Shown here piece by piece: positions 1-9,292 of a stretch of DNA of 64,000 nt. The stretch is from Winogradskyella sp. MH6 (lineage in GTDB: Bacteria; Bacteroidota; Bacteroidia; Flavobacteriales; Flavobacteriaceae), in NCBI RefSeq assembly GCF_022810765.1, contig NZ_CP094494.1:2852001-2916000 (forward strand). The letters are read 5' to 3'. The notes beneath the pieces were generated by a model. The model was not told where the DNA came from. It was given only the letters and a program-made list of their open reading frames with translations, and searched no databases. Made by a program: the position numbers and the translations under genes. Each line of letters begins with the position of its first letter. Position 1 is the first letter of the stretch.

Positions 1-2665
1 CTCCATGAGAAATTTGCTAGGTGGTAAAGGTGCCAATCTAGCAGAAATGAGTGCAATTGGTATTCCTGTGCCTCCTGGATTCACCATTACTACAGAGGTT
101 TGTACAGAGTACAATCAATTAGGGAAAGACGAAGTTATCAATCTTATTAATAGCGAAGTAGAATTAGCAGTGGCCAAGATTGAAAAAACCATGAACACCA
201 AATTTGGTGATGCTAAAAATCCGTTGTTATTATCAGTGCGTTCCGGAGCTAGAGTTTCTATGCCAGGAATGATGGATACTGTATTGAATTTAGGCTTAAA
301 TGATGATGTCGTTGAAGGTCTTGCTAAGAAAACTAAAAATGAACGCTTTGCTTGGGATTCATATAGACGCTTTGTACAAATGTATGGTGGTGTTGTCATG
401 GGAGTAAAAGCTATAAACAAGGAAGATTTAGATCCTTTTGAAGAAATTATAGACAATTTAAAAGAAAAACGTGGTATTGCTTTAGATACTGAGTTTACGG
501 TTCAAGATTTAAAAGATTTAGTTTTCGACTTTAAAAAAGCAATTTACAGACGTATAGGAAAAGAATTCCCAGCTAATCCTTGGGATCAACTATGGCTAGC
601 TGTTATGGCTGTTTTTGATAGCTGGAACGGAAAACGTGCGGTTTATTATAGAAATATGCATGATTATCCTGCAGATTGGGGAACAGCTGTGAATGTGCAA
701 GCTATGGTATTCGGAAATATGGGTGAAAATTCAGGAACTGGTGTTTGCTTTACTCGCGATGCAGGTTCTGGTGAGAATTTATTTAATGGTGAGTATTTAA
801 TCAATGCTCAAGGTGAAGATGTGGTTGCAGGTGTTCGTACTCCTCAACAAATCACTAAAATTGGATCTCAACGTTGGTCTGAATTAGCACAAATCACCGA
901 GAAGCAAAGAAAAAATTCTTATCCTTCGTTAGAAGAAGTTATGCCAGAAATTTTCAAGGAATTAAATGACTATCAACAAATCTTGGAAAACCATTATCGT
1001 GATATGCAGGATATGGAATTTACCATTCAAGAAGGTAAGTTGTGGATTCTTCAAACACGTAACGGTAAGCGTACTGGTGCAGCTATGGTAAAAATCGCCA
1101 TGGATTTATTAAAGCAAAAAATAATATCTGAAGAAGAAGCTTTATTAAGAATAGAACCTAATAAATTAGATGAATTATTGCATCCTGTTTTTGATCCTAA
1201 AGCTTTAAAATCTGCACATGTTATTGCTCAAGGTTTACCAGCTTCTCCTGGTGCTGCTACTGGTCAATTAGTATTCTTTGCTGAAGATGCTGATAAATTT
1301 AAAAACTCAATACTTACAAGAATTGAAACTTCTCCTGAGGATTTAGAAGGTATGAATTTGGCTAAAGGTATTCTAACAGCTCGTGGAGGTATGACATCGC
1401 ATGCTGCTGTAGTTGCCAGAGGTATGGGTAAATGTTGTGTATCTGGTGCAGGTGCTTTAAAAATCAACTATAAAACTAAAACCATGTGGGTAGAAGGAAA
1501 AGAATATCACGAAGGTGATTGGATTTCTATCAACGGATCTACAGGTAATATTATAGATGGTAAGGTAGCTACCATAGAGCCAGAATTAACAGGTGAGTTT
1601 GCTGAAGTAATGAAGTTGTCTGATAGATACAGCAGTATGAAAGTACGTACCAATGCAGATACTCCAGAAGATGCTAAAGTAGCACGTAATTTTGGTGCAA
1701 CAGGAATTGGTTTAACACGTACCGAACACATGTTCTTCGAAGTAGATCGTATCAAAGCGATGAGAGAAATGATTCTGTCTGACACCGTTAAAGGTCGTAA
1801 ACAAGCATTGGCTAAACTGCTTCCTATGCAACGTGAAGATTTTGAAGGTATTTTTGAAGCTATGGAAGGTCTTCCTGTAACTATTCGTTTATTAGATCCA
1901 CCTTTACATGAGTTTGTGCCTCACCAGTTAGCTACTTTAAGAGAGTTGGCAGATGAGATGCATGTCTCTTTAGAATCTGTTAAGATTAAAGTTGCGGATT
2001 TGGAAGAATTCAACCCAATGTTAGGTCATCGTGGTTGTCGTTTAGGAAACACATATCCTGAAATTACAGAAATGCAAACACGCGCTATCATTGAAGCAGC
2101 CTTAAACTTGAAGAAAAAAGGCATTGAAACCAAACCAGAAATCATGGTGCCATTAGTTGGTACTTATGATGAGTTTGTGGCTCAAGAAACAATTATTAGA
2201 ACTACAGCAGAAGCTATTTTTGCTGAAAGAAAAGATAAAGTAGACTATTTCGTAGGAACCATGATAGAGATTCCTCGTGCAGCGCTCTTAGCAGATAAAA
2301 TTGCTAAACGAGCCGATTTCTTCTCTTTTGGAACCAATGATTTAACACAAATGACCTTTGGTTATTCTAGAGATGACGCTGGTAAATTCTTACCTATATA
2401 TCTTGAACAGGGTATTCTTAAACACGATCCATTTGAGGTATTAGATCAAGAAGGTGTTGGACAGTTAGTAACAATGGGTACACAGCGAGGCCGTAGTACA
2501 AACCCTAAATTAAAAGTTGGAATTTGTGGAGAACATGGTGGTGAACCATCTTCTGTAGAATTCTGCTACAATAACGGTTTAGATTATGTAAGCTGCTCTC
2601 CTTATCGAGTTCCAATTGCGAGAGTTGCTTCTGCACAAGCAGCCATTAAAGCAATACTAAGCTAA
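1..2665 (+). CDS. ppdK: Pyruvate, phosphate dikinase (5' end cut by window)
   Basis: Interconverts pyruvate, ATP and phosphate with phosphoenolpyruvate, AMP and pyrophosphate in the cytoplasm. The reading frame is open to the left edge, and the first visible residues (SMRNLLGGKGANLAEM) match a point about 15-20 residues into the family, so only the extreme N-terminus is missing. The order is an N-terminal ATP-grasp domain, the swivelling phosphohistidine domain with GGMTSHAAVVARG (His near visible residue 465), and a C-terminal TIM barrel with the catalytic cysteine in GICGEHGGEP (Cys near 841). The visible 887 residues fit the usual length of about 900. A strong hairpin terminator follows the stop codon. 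The ATG at base 5 is internal and is not the true start. Confidence 0.97.
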   Translation, partial: SMRNLLGGKGANLAEMSAIGIPVPPGFTITTEVCTEYNQLGKDEVINLINSEVELAVAKIEKTMNTKFGDAKNPLLLSVRSGARVSMPGMMDTVLNLGLNDDVVEGLAKKTKNERFAWDSYRRFVQMYGGVVMGVKAINKEDLDPFEEIIDNLKEKRGIALDTEFTVQDLKDLVFDFKKAIYRRIGKEFPANPWDQLWLAVMAVFDSWNGKRAVYYRNMHDYPADWGTAVNVQAMVFGNMGENSGTGVCFTRDAGSGENLFNGEYLINAQGEDVVAGVRTPQQITKIGSQRWSELAQITEKQRKNSYPSLEEVMPEIFKELNDYQQILENHYRDMQDMEFTIQEGKLWILQTRNGKRTGAAMVKIAMDLLKQKIISEEEALLRIEPNKLDELLHPVFDPKALKSAHVIAQGLPASPGAATGQLVFFAEDADKFKNSILTRIETSPEDLEGMNLAKGILTARGGMTSHAAVVARGMGKCCVSGAGALKINYKTKTMWVEGKEYHEGDWISINGSTGNIIDGKVATIEPELTGEFAEVMKLSDRYSSMKVRTNADTPEDAKVARNFGATGIGLTRTEHMFFEVDRIKAMREMILSDTVKGRKQALAKLLPMQREDFEGIFEAMEGLPVTIRLLDPPLHEFVPHQLATLRELADEMHVSLESVKIKVADLEEFNPMLGHRGCRLGNTYPEITEMQTRAIIEAALNLKKKGIETKPEIMVPLVGTYDEFVAQETIIRTTAEAIFAERKDKVDYFVGTMIEIPRAALLADKIAKRADFFSFGTNDLTQMTFGYSRDDAGKFLPIYLEQGILKHDPFEVLDQEGVGQLVTMGTQRGRSTNPKLKVGICGEHGGEPSSVEFCYNNGLDYVSCSPYRVPIARVASAQAAIKAILS

Positions 2666-2682
2666 CATTTTCTTTTTGTATT

Positions 2683-2714
2683 AAAACTTCCTAAGAACTT
2701 TCTTAGGAAGTTTT
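2683..2714 (+). terminator. Intrinsic terminator of ppdK
   Basis: A 14-bp inverted repeat (2683-2696 with 2701-2714, loop ACTT) runs into a T tract immediately downstream of the ppdK stop. Confidence 0.85.
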
Positions 2715-2811
2715 TTTTGCATTAAACTTTAGCATTTTAAACTAAAAATTAGTTAAAATATGTAACATATTGAGATTGTTTACGTCATATAAGTGTAAAT
2801 AAATTAATATC

Positions 2812-3174
2812 ATGGAATCTAATTATCATACGCTTAAACGCACAGACAATCAATTATTGGTTATTACTCATCTTGCACAGATGTTAACCTATGTAACAGG
2901 ATTTGGTGGTTTAATAGTACCGCTAATTCTTTGGGCAACACAAAAGGATAGAGTAGATGGCATGGACGAGCATGGTAAGGCTATAATAAACTTTCAATTG
3001 AGTATAATTGTTTATTGTATACTTAGTGTACCACTTATACTTTTATTTGGATTAGGAATATTACTTCTCATATCAATAGGAATTTTGTCATTTGTAATGC
3101 CAATTATAAATGCCATAAAAGCTAGTAATGGAGAATTACCTAGCTACCCATTATCTCTTAGTTTTATTAGTTAG
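2812..3174 (+). CDS. DUF4870 (Tic20-like) small membrane protein
   Basis: A 120-residue integral membrane protein of the DUF4870 family, of unknown function. It has the family layout: a helix near residues 20-43, a short polar stretch with DEHGKAIINFQ (residues 52-62), and two further hydrophobic segments near 63-82 and 84-103. The phrase around HGK..INFQLS is the family hallmark. It is a single-gene unit with terminators on both sides, so its neighbours give no functional hint. The assignment to the family is firm. A transporter-like role is only suggested by distant similarity to Tic20. Confidence 0.8.
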   Translation: MESNYHTLKRTDNQLLVITHLAQMLTYVTGFGGLIVPLILWATQKDRVDGMDEHGKAIINFQLSIIVYCILSVPLILLFGLGILLLISIGILSFVMPIINAIKASNGELPSYPLSLSFIS

Positions 3175-3214
3175 TTAGCATTTCTGAAATACTTCAGAGT
3201 TAAAGAGATAGTCG

Positions 3215-3244
3215 AAAAACGCTCACAGAAATGTGGGCGTTTTT
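3215..3244 (+). terminator. Intrinsic terminator after DUF4870 gene
   Basis: A 13-bp stem (3215-3227 with 3232-3244, one G-T pair, four-base loop GAAA) ends in a T-rich run. Confidence 0.8.
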
Positions 3245-3307
3245 GTTTGTTTAGAAAAAAAACAAGCAATTACAGAAAAATCAAATTTAGTTTAGGTAAT
3301 TAAATAT

Positions 3308-3315
3308 TATGTTTG
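3308..3315 (+). promoter_or_regulatory. Probable promoter -7 box for the histidine kinase operon
   Basis: TATGTTTG matches the Bacteroidota -7 consensus TAnnTTTG and lies 13 bases before the ATG at 3329. I see no clear -33 TTTG, so this is a moderate call. Confidence 0.45.
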
Positions 3316-3328
3316 TTTTTGCTTAGTT

Positions 3329-6238
3329 ATGTTCAATAATTTTAGACATATTTTATTTCTTTTCCTGTTTAGTTTTTCATTGGCTTATTCTCAAAACCCA
3401 GTGATAGAACACATGTCTAATATCTCTAATTTGCCTGATGTAGAATTTTATGATATTACAGAAGATAACGCACATTATATTTGGCTTGCAGCAGATAAAG
3501 GTTTGTATCGTTACAACGGCAAAACTTATGAGCGCTTTAGCCACCCTAAACAAAAGGCAAATTCCTTATTTCAATTAAAGTTGGACACTAATGGAAAACT
3601 TTGGTCAAACAATATTTACGGTCAAATTTTTTATGTTGAAAATGATAGTTTAAAGCTTTTTTTTGATGCTAGTAAATTAGTAAAAGGACAATTAGCTCCT
3701 TATGAAATTTCAGAAAATACCATCAGATTATTTACTGTAACAGGAATTTACGATATAGACAAAACCACAAAAAATATTACTGAAGTTTTTGAAGGTATGT
3801 GTATTAGTAATGCTAATGATAATCAAACTAATTACACATTTGCAATCAATTTTGAAGGTGAAATAAAACGCCATCGTTTATATAAATTCGAAAATAAAGA
3901 AGCTGTAAAAATTCTAGAAATAACAAGTACAAAGCGTATACAATCTCCTAAATTATTCGCTTTTAAAGAGTTTGTTTTATTAACGCACAATAGCGCAAAT
4001 GGTAATATTATTTATCGTGTTGACAAAGTGAAAAACACATCAAAAAAACTAAAAACACCTTCTAGATTAGAGAACGAAACCATTTACAACATTTTAAATA
4101 TTAAAGACAACTATTGGTTTTTAACAAGTTCTGGTGTATTTGTATATTCATTTAACGACGATAAGTTTACGTTTAGAGAACAACTTTTCATTTCAGAATC
4201 TATTACAGATGTGCTAATAGATTTTAACAACAATTACTGGTTTACAACTTTAGATAACGGTGTTTTTGTATCTCCAAATCTAAATATAAGACACGTAGAA
4301 CTAAGTAATACCGAAGCTAAAGTAACAGCATCTGTTGCCCTGCAAAACAATGATTTTGTATTAGGGACAAACAATGGAAAGCTTTTGTTTTACAACCAAG
4401 ATCAACTTGTAAAAACACTTCAATTATCTGGTAAAAAGTTTATTGGTAAACTTTATTTCGATGCTGCAAAGCAACAATTAATAGTTAGTATTAATGCTTC
4501 TGATTCTTTTGTGATAGATTTAAAAACCTATAAAATTAAAGATGTTGCAAATACTTTTTCAGTAGCAAAGACCTTTTCAAAAATTGATGAGAATACTTTG
4601 TTTTATGGTAATTACAGACAAGGTGTCGTATATAAAAACCCATTCACTTTACCCATAAAAAACAGCATTCGTAACAGTCGTGTAAAGGCATCTGCAGTAA
4701 TCGATAATTTATTGTTTGTATCATATATCGATGGATTATATAAATATGATTTAAATACATTTTCTTCTGAAGAAATTAGATTTAAATCAAATAATTTAAT
4801 GGTTAATGCAATTGCTAAAAGTGATACTGTAATTTGGTTAGCAACGCAGCATAATGGGTTATTACAATTAGAAAATGGCATTTTAACTAAACTAGAAATA
4901 CATTTACCTGAAAATCTTCAAATTAACAATATAAAGTTTGATGACAATGTATTGTGGATATCAACCGATTCAGGCTTATTTCAATACAATATCAAAACTA
5001 GTGTTCTAAAGTCCTTAAGTACTCAAGATGGTCTAAACACTGCGGTAAACGATTTTCTCATTCTTGATGATAAAATTATTGTTACATTACCAAAAGCATT
5101 TTATATACTTCCTAAAAAAGACGGTCTATTTAAAGCATTTAATACTTCAGATGTTAGGATAGAAGAAATAAGTATTAACGACCGTGATACGTTGGTGCAA
5201 GCCAAATACAGGTTGCCTTATAATTTAAATAAAATCGCAATTAAATTCAACTCAAACGGATTTCAAACCAACCAACATGTCAATTATCAATATCGAGTAA
5301 AACAGATAGATACAAGTTGGAAAAGCATACCATTAAACACACATTTTGTTAATTTTAATAGCTTGTCTAATGGTACATATACGTTTGAGCTTAAAGCCCA
5401 AAATGTAAGTGATCAAAGTCCAGTTTTTGCGACACCAATAACTTTTGTAATTGCTAAGCCGTTTTGGGAAACCTACTGGTTTTATGCCCTTGTTTTATTT
5501 GTTTTTCTGGGTTTGTTCTGGTTATATTTTATAAGGCGATTAAGGCAAAAAGAAGCACAACGCATTGCTGAAATAGATAAAATATTAATCGATAAAAAAA
5601 TCACGAATTTAAGATTAGAAAACCTGCGATCTCAAATGAATCCGCATTTCATCTTTAATGCTTTAAATTCCATTCAAGATTACATCATTTCAAATGAAAA
5701 AGAATTAGCGAGTTCGTATTTGGTAAAGTTTAGCCGATTGATTAGAATGTATTTAGAATACAGTCAGCAAAACGAAATTACTTTAGAAGAAGAATTAAAA
5801 GCCTTAAAGCTTTATTTAGAGTTAGAAAAGGTTCGTTTTGAGGATGAATTAGAATATGAAATAGTGATTGATAACTTGTTAAAAACCAATAAAATAAAAG
5901 TTCCGTCATTATTCATTCAGCCGTATGTTGAAAATGCCTTAAAACACGGATTGTTACATAAATCTACAGACAGAAAGTTGAAGGTTGAAGCAAAAATTAT
6001 TCAGCAAAATAAATTGCAAATCATTGTTGAAGACAACGGCATTGGTAGAGCGCAATCCGAAAAGCTAAAACGACCAGACCAACAGCACAAACCTTTTGCA
6101 ACTAAAGCAAATGAAGAACGTGTACATCTATACAAAAACAAGTTAAAACGAGATATAACCATTGCTATTGAAGATTTGCAGGATGAAAATCAAATACCTT
6201 CAGGTACAAAAGTGGTTATAACCATGCCAATAGAATAA
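3329..6238 (+). CDS. Two-component sensor: beta-propeller LytS-type histidine kinase
   Basis: A 969-residue membrane sensor kinase. A signal peptide (residues 1-21) precedes a long periplasmic region of repeated propeller blades (WLAADKGLYRYNG, WLATQHNGLLQLENG, WISTDSGLFQYN), then a Y_Y_Y-type domain (about 640-705) and one membrane helix (715-735). The cytoplasmic part is a His_kinase domain with the phospho-acceptor in MNPHFIFNALNS (His773), a HATPase with QPYVENALKHG (about 865) and DNGIGRAQ (about 902). The layout resembles hybrid two-component sensors of Bacteroidetes, but the receiver and output lie in the separate next gene, four bases downstream. The ligand is unknown. The pair probably senses an envelope signal or oligosaccharide. 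Confidence 0.9.
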   Translation: MFNNFRHILFLFLFSFSLAYSQNPVIEHMSNISNLPDVEFYDITEDNAHYIWLAADKGLYRYNGKTYERFSHPKQKANSLFQLKLDTNGKLWSNNIYGQIFYVENDSLKLFFDASKLVKGQLAPYEISENTIRLFTVTGIYDIDKTTKNITEVFEGMCISNANDNQTNYTFAINFEGEIKRHRLYKFENKEAVKILEITSTKRIQSPKLFAFKEFVLLTHNSANGNIIYRVDKVKNTSKKLKTPSRLENETIYNILNIKDNYWFLTSSGVFVYSFNDDKFTFREQLFISESITDVLIDFNNNYWFTTLDNGVFVSPNLNIRHVELSNTEAKVTASVALQNNDFVLGTNNGKLLFYNQDQLVKTLQLSGKKFIGKLYFDAAKQQLIVSINASDSFVIDLKTYKIKDVANTFSVAKTFSKIDENTLFYGNYRQGVVYKNPFTLPIKNSIRNSRVKASAVIDNLLFVSYIDGLYKYDLNTFSSEEIRFKSNNLMVNAIAKSDTVIWLATQHNGLLQLENGILTKLEIHLPENLQINNIKFDDNVLWISTDSGLFQYNIKTSVLKSLSTQDGLNTAVNDFLILDDKIIVTLPKAFYILPKKDGLFKAFNTSDVRIEEISINDRDTLVQAKYRLPYNLNKIAIKFNSNGFQTNQHVNYQYRVKQIDTSWKSIPLNTHFVNFNSLSNGTYTFELKAQNVSDQSPVFATPITFVIAKPFWETYWFYALVLFVFLGLFWLYFIRRLRQKEAQRIAEIDKILIDKKITNLRLENLRSQMNPHFIFNALNSIQDYIISNEKELASSYLVKFSRLIRMYLEYSQQNEITLEEELKALKLYLELEKVRFEDELEYEIVIDNLLKTNKIKVPSLFIQPYVENALKHGLLHKSTDRKLKVEAKIIQQNKLQIIVEDNGIGRAQSEKLKRPDQQHKPFATKANEERVHLYKNKLKRDITIAIEDLQDENQIPSGTKVVITMPIE

Positions 6239-6242
6239 GAAA

Positions 6243-6995
6243 ATGAAAGCGATAATCATAGACGACGAAAAGCGCGCCAGACATTTATTGTCTAATTTAA
6301 TAACAGAACATTGCTCAAGCATTGAAGAAATTTATGAAGCTTCAGATTTAAAATCGGGTGTAGATTTAATTAAAACAGAGCATCCAGATATAGTGTTTTT
6401 AGATATTGAAATGCCAAACCAATCAGGTTTAGATATTTTAGAATATTTCCCTAATCAGATAGATTTTAAAATCATTTTTGTAACAGCATATAACCAATAT
6501 GCAATAGAAGCTTTTAAACTTTCAGCAGTAGATTACTTACTTAAACCTGTTGATATTACAGAACTTAAAGAAGCGGTTATAAAAGCAAAAGAAGCTATAG
6601 AAGCCAACAATTTAAGTGGTCAGTTAAATAAGTTACGAGACTCTTTAAGGCAACTATCAATGGATAAAATAGCTCTAGAAATTCCTAAAGGAATTCTTTT
6701 TGCATCGCATAACGACATTGCTTATTTTGAGGCAGATGGTATGTACACCAACGTACAATTGGTAGAAGGAAAGCAAAAAACCATTTGCAAACCGTTAAAG
6801 CATTTTGTAGAGCAATTATCTAAAAACGCTATGTTTTTTAAGTGTCATCGTTCGTATTTAATCAACTTAAAATATGTAGACGAATTGGTGAAAGACGATG
6901 GTGATTATTTACTAATGAACAATCAAAAGCGCATCCCAATTTCAAAATCTAAACACGATCAGTTTTTAGATGTGATTAAGGAAACGTTTATGTGA
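6243..6995 (+). CDS. LytTR-family response regulator
   Basis: A 250-residue regulator paired with the upstream kinase (gap of four bases). The receiver domain has acidic residues D7/D8, the phospho-acceptor D54 in VFLDIEMP, a Thr in FVTAY and a Lys in LLKPV. After a linker, a LytTR DNA-binding domain occupies about residues 145-248, recognisable from the FEADGMYTNVQLV and FFKCHRSYLINLKYV stretches. It should bind direct repeats as a dimer when phosphorylated. The next gene, a secreted beta-helix protein about 100 bases downstream, is an obvious candidate target, but this is inference. Confidence 0.93.
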   Translation: MKAIIIDDEKRARHLLSNLITEHCSSIEEIYEASDLKSGVDLIKTEHPDIVFLDIEMPNQSGLDILEYFPNQIDFKIIFVTAYNQYAIEAFKLSAVDYLLKPVDITELKEAVIKAKEAIEANNLSGQLNKLRDSLRQLSMDKIALEIPKGILFASHNDIAYFEADGMYTNVQLVEGKQKTICKPLKHFVEQLSKNAMFFKCHRSYLINLKYVDELVKDDGDYLLMNNQKRIPISKSKHDQFLDVIKETFM

Positions 6996-7099
6996 TTTTC
7001 ATTCAGAAAGAAATTAGAGCTATTCAGAAAAAAGCAAATTGAAAACCTTACATGTAGTAGTTGTTTTGTAGTTGAAAATAATAATAAATCTCGACTAAA

Positions 7100-9163
7100 A
7101 TGAAAAAAACATTACTCTTATTTACAACCTACCTATGTTTGGGAGTGTCTGCAATTTTTGCTCAAAATGTAAACATTCCAGATTTCAACTTTAAAAATTA
7201 TTTGTTAAACAATCCTGCAATTAATACAAATTCTGATACGGAAATTTCGGTAGCTGAAGCGCAAGCTTTTACAGGAACAATATCGGCTACAAGTCTAGGA
7301 ATCACAGACTTAACAGGAATTGAAGCTTTTGTAAATATAACTACATTAGAAGTATATTCAAATATTTTAACATCATTAGATGTTAGTAACAACACCAGTT
7401 TAACACGATTACATTGTGCAAATAACCAAATAACCACAATAGATGTTAGTGGTATTCCGACATTAAATCAAATTCATTGTCAAAATAATCAGTTGGTAGA
7501 ATTAAATTTAGCTAATGGGAACAATGCTAATTTTACGTATATGAAATCTTACGGAAACCCAAATTTAACGTGTATTCAACATGATTCTAATTACACACCT
7601 TCATATACTAATGCTGGTCAGTATGCACAAGGATGGACAAGAGATGCAAATTCTAGCTATTCTTCTAACTGTAATTATGGACCTGTTTATGTAGATGCTA
7701 ATGCTTCTGGAGCTAATGACGGAAGCTCGTGGATTGATGCTTATACAACAATTGATGCAGCATTGGCTGTAGCAGGTCCAAATAGAAAAATATGGGTAGC
7801 TAAAGGTGTTTATAAGCCTTCAGCTCAAAACACACCTTTAGAAATAAATGATACTAGTATTTCTATTTATGGAGGTTTTGATGGTACTGAAACTCAATTA
7901 TCAGATAGAGATTTAACACTAATAAATACAACTAATGCAACTGTTATTACTGGTGATATGAATGGAGATGATATTGATGGTGATTTTACATCTAATAAAT
8001 CTGATAATGCCGATAGATTAATTTTAGTTGATGCTACAAACATTACTATTGATGGTTTTGTTTTAGAAAATATTTACGATAATTCAAGTAATGCTCTTAA
8101 TCAAGATAACGGAGTTATTTATTCAAGATATAGTGGTGCTTCAACTTGGATTGAAAATCTGAGTATAAAAAATTGTAGTTTTAAAAATAACTATAGTAAT
8201 GATTTTTTAATTAAAGGATTTGGTTTAAGAGATAATTTTAAACTTTACAACGTAAGTTTTACAAATAATGTAAGTACTGGACAAAGTATTATTTTATTAC
8301 ATACAGATCGCTTTAATAATATTTATGCAGATTTTTCTAATGTTCTGTTTGCTGATAATGAAACCAAGTTTTCTGTTATTAATGCATATAGAATTCCTGA
8401 TGGCTCATTTATCAACTACAGAGACTTAGATTTAATAATATCTAATTCATCTTTTATTAATAATAATGTAGTAAATGTCAATAATACATCTTATGGACAG
8501 GCTATTATCATGGGATCTGATAATACTAGAGGACACTTAGAGATAAATAACTCTATCTTTTTTGGCAATACGTTAAACGGAGTTTATGCAGACAGAGATA
8601 TTTCTTATGGTACTCAAGGTAATCATTATGAATTAGTAATTAATAATTCAATAACTCAAATTACCAACAATGGAGGTGCATCAGGAGCTTTTGCAGCACC
8701 AATATTTAATAATGTTCAAGATTTAGATCCAAATACTGTTTCACTTAATTTAAGTACAGATTATAAACCAACAGCAAGTTCATCTTACATTATAGACCAA
8801 GGCGACAATACTTTATACGATACTGCTTTATTTGGTGATTTAGATTTATCAGGTAATGATAGAATATTTAACACTACGATAGATTTAGGAGCTTATGAAT
8901 ACAATTCTACATTAGGAATTGATGCTGTTTCTTTAAATACAAATTCAGTAAAACTATACCCAAACCCTGTAAGTGATAGGTTATTTATTAAGTCTACAGA
9001 GCAAATTGAAGGCATATCTATTTACAATATTAACGGTCAACTTATAAAGCAAGCTATTGAAACTACAAATGGTATTGATGTATCTGTATTACCTTCAGGG
9101 TTATACATGATTCAAATCAAAACCTCTAACAATACTATTAATCAGAAGTTCCTTAAGGGCTAA
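7100..9163 (+). CDS. T9SS-secreted protein with leucine-rich and beta-helix regions
   Basis: A 687-residue exported protein. Order: signal peptide (1-21), a leucine-rich-type region (about 60-150, LTSLDVSNNTSLTRLHCANN), a DUF1565-like/right-handed beta-helix region (about 197-600, beginning VYVDANASGANDGSSW and rich in Asn-containing short repeats), and a C-terminal type A sorting domain (about 615-687) with KLYPNPVSDRLFIKS and a GLYMIQIKT ending. The sorting domain shows that it is secreted and usually surface-anchored by the type IX system. The beta-helix could bind or cut polysaccharide, but I see no catalytic motif. It follows the LytS/LytTR pair and ends with its own terminator. Confidence 0.85.
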   Translation: MKKTLLLFTTYLCLGVSAIFAQNVNIPDFNFKNYLLNNPAINTNSDTEISVAEAQAFTGTISATSLGITDLTGIEAFVNITTLEVYSNILTSLDVSNNTSLTRLHCANNQITTIDVSGIPTLNQIHCQNNQLVELNLANGNNANFTYMKSYGNPNLTCIQHDSNYTPSYTNAGQYAQGWTRDANSSYSSNCNYGPVYVDANASGANDGSSWIDAYTTIDAALAVAGPNRKIWVAKGVYKPSAQNTPLEINDTSISIYGGFDGTETQLSDRDLTLINTTNATVITGDMNGDDIDGDFTSNKSDNADRLILVDATNITIDGFVLENIYDNSSNALNQDNGVIYSRYSGASTWIENLSIKNCSFKNNYSNDFLIKGFGLRDNFKLYNVSFTNNVSTGQSIILLHTDRFNNIYADFSNVLFADNETKFSVINAYRIPDGSFINYRDLDLIISNSSFINNNVVNVNNTSYGQAIIMGSDNTRGHLEINNSIFFGNTLNGVYADRDISYGTQGNHYELVINNSITQITNNGGASGAFAAPIFNNVQDLDPNTVSLNLSTDYKPTASSSYIIDQGDNTLYDTALFGDLDLSGNDRIFNTTIDLGAYEYNSTLGIDAVSLNTNSVKLYPNPVSDRLFIKSTEQIEGISIYNINGQLIKQAIETTNGIDVSVLPSGLYMIQIKTSNNTINQKFLKG

Positions 9164-9187
9164 GTTGATGCTACTTCAACTTGATTT

Positions 9188-9216
9188 AGCGCTCACTTTT
9201 GTGAGCGCTTTTTTTA
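9188..9216 (+). terminator. Intrinsic terminator of the T9SS beta-helix gene
   Basis: A perfect 9-bp stem AGCGCTCAC/GTGAGCGCT (9188-9196 and 9201-9209) with loop TTTT is followed by T residues. Confidence 0.85.
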
Positions 9217-9224
9217 TGAACAAA

Positions 9225-9255
9225 AAAAAGGCTTACCATTACAGTAAGCCTTTTT
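9225..9255 (-). terminator. Intrinsic terminator of dnaN
   Basis: A 12-bp inverted repeat (9225-9236 with 9244-9255) flanked by A and T runs lies between the convergent T9SS and dnaN genes. The long A run at 9222-9229 becomes the U tract for minus-strand transcription. Confidence 0.8.
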
Positions 9256-9292
9256 AATAAGTAAATGTTGAAATAGCAATATTATTATAAGC

